The notes below the pieces were generated by a model. It was not told the DNA's origin. It did no database searches and worked only from the letters and a program-made list of their open reading frames with translations. 8,750 bases of DNA from assembly GCA_031546805.1 (NCBI GenBank), contig JAVBJW010000041.1, forward strand, positions 1-8,750, written 5' to 3'. Below, in pieces: positions 6,766 through 8,750 of this stretch (its first letter is position 1; every line of letters begins with the position of its first letter). The stretch is from Mesenet sp031546805 (GTDB taxonomy: Bacteria > Pseudomonadota > Alphaproteobacteria > Rickettsiales > Anaplasmataceae). A program made the translations under genes and the position numbers.

Positions 6766-7821
6766 ATGCAAGATAAATATAGAAAATGTATTGAGCTGCA
6801 AGAATTAGAAAGTGAAGCGTATGATTTACTTAAAGCACAAGATTTTAAAGGTGCTTTAAAAATAGGAAAAAAATTGAGTGTATGTGGATTAGAATGTGGA
6901 TTTTTGATTCAGGGTATGGCATATGCTGGTATTGGAGAAAAGGAAAAAGCACGCGAAATTCTAGCAGATGGTCGAGAAATATTTCCAGAATCTTGGAAGA
7001 TCAGTCAATCACTTGGAATTTGTCATGCTAATCTTGGTGAATACGATGAAGCTATAAAGTATTATGATGATGGGCTATATTTTGTAAACAGTGCTGAGCT
7101 TCAGCTATGTTTTAATCGTGCTTCTGATTTAAAAACATTAGGTAGATTAGATGAAGCATTGGATGACATAGAATATGCAGTATCACTTTTAGATGATGGT
7201 ATTGTTCCTGAATCTTTCAATGACATTATGCCACAACATGGAGTAAATTACGGTGAAGTACCGATAATTGCAGGAAGTTACTCATTATTAATATCTATAT
7301 GTAACCAACTTGGGAAGTATGATAAAGCTAAAGAAGCATTTGAGAAGTTTTTTGACAAATACGATGTTAATGAATTTATTCAAACTACTGATGTATGTAA
7401 TCAATACAGCCCTGGATTATCAGCAATATATTCAGGTTTTGCAATGACGCTTTGGAAAAGTGAAGAAACAGATAAGGCACTTGAGCTAATAAAAAAAGCA
7501 ATAGCACTTAACAAGTGGAACAAAAATGCTCAGTTTCTAATTAGAGAAATAAGGAACAATAATGACTATAGCAATGCAAAATATATGCGTATCTTCATAG
7601 AAGGCCTATCTAATGATGTAGAGGGCTTTTTTATATATTATGATGTAGTAGCTGATGATGAAATTGAAGCTTTGAATTTTATTAAAGAATTTGAGCCAGA
7701 GGAAATTAGAAATAGCTTAAAAATTAAGGAAATGGAGATATTGGATAGTGTATCAAAACAACCAAAAGGGATATATAATGTTGGTGAGTATTATTCTTAT
7801 CCTCTAACGGAAGAAAACTAA
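6766..7821 (+). CDS. TPR-repeat protein, copy 2 of a tandem pair
   Basis: This 351-residue paralogue of the preceding gene has the same architecture: TPR hairpins from about 12 to 250 (best seen in SLGICHANLGEYDEAIKYY near 82-100 and FNRASDLKTLGRLDEALDD near 116-134), then a C-terminal module with VVADDEIEALNFIKEFEPEE and a final KGIYNVGEYYSY. Its repeats are closer to the TPR consensus than those of copy 1, notably GEKEKAREIL, so it may be nearer the ancestral form. Residues 1-143 align with copy 1 without gaps at 55% identity, and a later block of 106 residues at 81%. There is no signal peptide or membrane segment. The 88-bp gap upstream allows its own promoter. The function is unknown. Protein-protein binding is inferred from the fold. 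Confidence 0.88.
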   Translation: MQDKYRKCIELQELESEAYDLLKAQDFKGALKIGKKLSVCGLECGFLIQGMAYAGIGEKEKAREILADGREIFPESWKISQSLGICHANLGEYDEAIKYYDDGLYFVNSAELQLCFNRASDLKTLGRLDEALDDIEYAVSLLDDGIVPESFNDIMPQHGVNYGEVPIIAGSYSLLISICNQLGKYDKAKEAFEKFFDKYDVNEFIQTTDVCNQYSPGLSAIYSGFAMTLWKSEETDKALELIKKAIALNKWNKNAQFLIREIRNNNDYSNAKYMRIFIEGLSNDVEGFFIYYDVVADDEIEALNFIKEFEPEEIRNSLKIKEMEILDSVSKQPKGIYNVGEYYSYPLTEEN

Positions 7822-7823
7822 AC

Positions 7824-7849
7824 AACCATTGCCTATAAATCGAATGGTT
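7824..7849. terminator. Possible weak bidirectional terminator between convergent genes
   Basis: AACCATT (7824-7830) pairs perfectly with AATGGTT (7843-7849) around a 12-nt loop, starting 2 bp after the TPR copy 2 stop and 12 bp before the end of the minus-strand gene. The position between convergent genes is right, but no real T-run follows on either strand. Confidence 0.35.
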
Positions 7850-7861
7850 AAAATAGACCAC

Positions 7862-8428
7862 TTACATAACAAAGAAAAGGTTGTGGTATAAGGGAAGTGA
7901 TATTGGTAGAAATTCCGAACCTAGATAAACCTCACCTTGATCATCTTTAATCAGCCAAATTTTTGGTGATTTACCAAATAATGCTAATCTGTATAGTGGA
8001 CCAACAATAACTTCTGTTACAAATGATTGTATAGCGTATTCTTTATTACTATAAATGTTTAATGGCTTAATAAAGAACTCTACTCCTTCGCGACTAGCAA
8101 ACCATCCATCGCTAGAAGATGTAACATTTTTACTATCGTCTATTATAAACTCTGAATAATTATGAGGTATTCTACTATCTAAACATTTTTCCAAAATCTT
8201 ACATTTTTCTTGGAATGAAATGGGTTGATCATATCTCTGATCATTAGGAAAGTTTCGTATCTCTTCTTTAAATTTGACATCATCAAGAGCTCTGCGACTA
8301 TACTCAGAGGGAATCTTATCAAGATTTTCATTATATTCTACTTTGTCATTAGGTTGTTTTTTCTCTAATTCCTGCAAATCCATCGCACTGGCTTGTGATG
8401 CTTTTGTAGATTCACTTATATCATTCAT
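7862..8428 (-). CDS. Truncated protein resembling the N-lobe of a HipA/PI-kinase-like fold
   Basis: The 188-residue product begins with a polar, low-complexity stretch and helices (1-90). Residues 107-175 then look like the small lobe of an atypical kinase: a strand with a lysine (VEFFIKP, Lys121), a helix with a conserved-looking glutamate (FVTEVIVGPLYRLAL, Glu139), and two strands joined by a turn (KIWLIKDDQGEVYLGSEFLP). This resembles the lobe seen in HipA-like and lipid-kinase-like effectors of intracellular bacteria. I cannot name a family with certainty. The protein ends 13 residues after the putative hinge, so the catalytic loop and metal-binding aspartate of a C-lobe are absent. The DNA beyond is the TPR gene, so the rest has been lost. 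I chose the ATG at 8428, with GGGGGA 4 nt upstream. A TTG at 8440 overlaps that site and is less likely. It may be a degraded gene. Confidence 0.6.
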   Translation of the reverse strand: MNDISESTKASQASAMDLQELEKKQPNDKVEYNENLDKIPSEYSRRALDDVKFKEEIRNFPNDQRYDQPISFQEKCKILEKCLDSRIPHNYSEFIIDDSKNVTSSSDGWFASREGVEFFIKPLNIYSNKEYAIQSFVTEVIVGPLYRLALFGKSPKIWLIKDDQGEVYLGSEFLPISLPLYHNLFFVM

Positions 8429-8432
8429 ACCA

Positions 8433-8438
8433 TCCCCC
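8433..8438 (-). promoter_or_regulatory. Ribosome binding site (GGGGGA) deciding the ATG at 8428
   Basis: On the minus strand GGGGGA lies 4 nt before the ATG at 8428-8426. It overlaps the upstream in-frame TTG (8440-8438), which therefore probably belongs to the leader and does not act as the start. Confidence 0.55.
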
Positions 8439-8452
8439 AATATAGTTAATTA

Positions 8453-8481
8453 AGTATACAATTAAGTCTTAATTTTGCAAA
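8453..8481 (-). promoter_or_regulatory. Sigma70-type promoter for the minus-strand kinase-like gene
   Basis: Reading the minus strand, TTTGCA (8481-8476, four of six bases matching TTGACA) is followed after exactly 17 bp by TATACT (8458-8453, five of six matching TATAAT). Transcription would start near 8446, leaving about 18 nt before the ATG at 8428 with the GGGGGA ribosome binding site in between. The geometry is the best of any promoter candidate in the window. Confidence 0.5.
8460..8474. promoter_or_regulatory. 15-bp perfect palindrome in the promoter spacer, possible operator
   Basis: AATTAAG-T-CTTAATT is a perfect 7-1-7 inverted repeat lying inside the 17-bp spacer between the -35 and -10 boxes. 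A further direct copy of AATTAAG lies at 8448-8454, 12 bp away (about one helical turn), touching the -10 box. This placement suits a dimeric repressor or activator. AT-richness makes chance matches more likely than usual. Confidence 0.4.
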
Positions 8482-8721
8482 GTAAATTATTTAATTTTTT
8501 AGAAAATTACTAAATCTTTCGTTTTTTCAATTTTGATCAAACACAAAAATACATCTTTAAAACTGATAAGTTAAAAATATCACACTTTCCAGCGTCATCT
8601 CAAATTCAAATATTTACTTTACTCTCAAAACAGCAAAAAACACCTATGTTTCAGAGAAAGATGGTTAATAATGCAATGTTATGGAAAACAAGATAGGGAG
8701 TTATTTGTAGTATAATTGGGT
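8482..8721. other. AT-rich intergenic region without a recognisable gene
   Basis: No reading frame of useful length was found on either strand, and no RNA gene was recognised. A short GC-richer patch, CCAGCGTCATCTC (8588-8600), resembles the ends of small palindromic repeats known from some Rickettsiales, but no partner arm is present here. TATAAT at 8711-8716 may be the -10 of a following plus-strand gene, though no -35 is evident. Confidence 0.4.
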
Positions 8722-8750
8722 ATGAAGGTATACATGTATGCAAGATGTAA
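8722..8750 (+). CDS. Possible start of a plus-strand gene cut by the window end
   Basis: Several ATGs cluster here. Those at 8722 and 8734 share one frame (MKVYMYARC), and the one at 8738 is in another (MQDV). AAGG at 8725-8728 lies 5 nt before 8734 and 9 nt before 8738, and TATAAT lies at 8711-8716. Fewer than ten codons are visible, so neither the gene nor its frame can be confirmed. Confidence 0.25.

Larger units (their letters stand above)
5565..7821 (+). repeat. Tandem gene duplication (two TPR genes) with a 35-bp exact match
   Basis: The two TPR genes are direct tandem copies. The longest identity I saw is 35 bp, at 6319-6353 and 7469-7503, 1150 bp apart, encoding the DKALELIKKAI stretch. 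Similarity is high over 6126-6443 versus 7276-7593 and clearly lower on both sides, and the copies differ by 17 codons just before this block. Recombination between them could delete one copy or produce hybrids. Confidence 0.85.

Noticed and set aside
6580..6801. 73-codon minus-strand frame between the TPR genes
   Set aside because: It is antisense to the end of TPR copy 1 and the start of copy 2. Its hydrophobic look comes from reading A-rich coding DNA backwards.
8588..8600. CCAGCGTCATCTC patch resembling an arm of Rickettsiales palindromic repeat elements
   Set aside because: No complementary arm or second copy is present in the window, so a repeat element cannot be supported.
1..8750. 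tRNA, rRNA, CRISPR array, transposase or integrase
   Set aside because: I looked for T-loop-like sequences, regularly spaced repeats and recombinase motifs on both strands and found none.

Overview
The window looks like part of the genome of an obligate intracellular alphaproteobacterium of the order Rickettsiales. The evidence is a very AT-rich composition (roughly 30% G+C by eye), a NuoC of the alphaproteobacterial/mitochondrial type, a two-subunit glycyl-tRNA synthetase, a tiny NDUFS6-like zinc protein, loose intergenic DNA, and decayed or duplicated effector-like genes. An Anaplasmataceae or Midichloriaceae relative seems more likely than Rickettsia itself, but that placement rests on the general feel of the proteins, not on a search.

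Layout. At the left edge (1-434, minus strand) is the 5' part of an internally repetitive, helix-rich protein of unknown function. Its reading frame is broken a few codons after the ATG by what looks like one extra copy of a 5-bp unit. About 430 bp without a convincing gene follow. The plus strand then carries a short CHCC zinc-finger protein (869-1042), a membrane protein that aligns with phosphatidylglycerophosphatase A but lacks the catalytic acidic residues (1199-1936), glyQ and glyS (overlapping by 23 bp), nuoC (10 bp after glyS, with a clear ribosome binding site), and a tandem pair of paralogous TPR proteins (5565-7821). From the right, on the minus strand, a convergent gene (8428-7862) encodes what looks like only the N-lobe of a kinase-like fold. 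Its promoter has a perfect 15-bp palindrome filling the -35/-10 spacer. The last 260 bp are mostly non-coding and may contain the start of another plus-strand gene.

How the genes fit together. glyQ and glyS make the alpha2beta2 glycyl-tRNA synthetase. nuoC is the 30-kDa peripheral-arm subunit of respiratory complex I, and the zinc protein is related to a complex I accessory subunit, so both concern NADH oxidation. The conserved housekeeping block (pgpA-like, glyQ, glyS, nuoC) is bracketed by lineage-specific material: the TPR pair, the truncated kinase-like gene and the frameshifted repeat gene. These resemble host-interaction gene families that turn over quickly in Rickettsiales. The points most worth checking are the catalytically stripped PgpA homologue, the mosaic divergence of the TPR pair, the palindromic promoter and the 5-bp slippage frameshift. 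I see no CRISPR array, tRNA, rRNA, transposase or intact mobile element.
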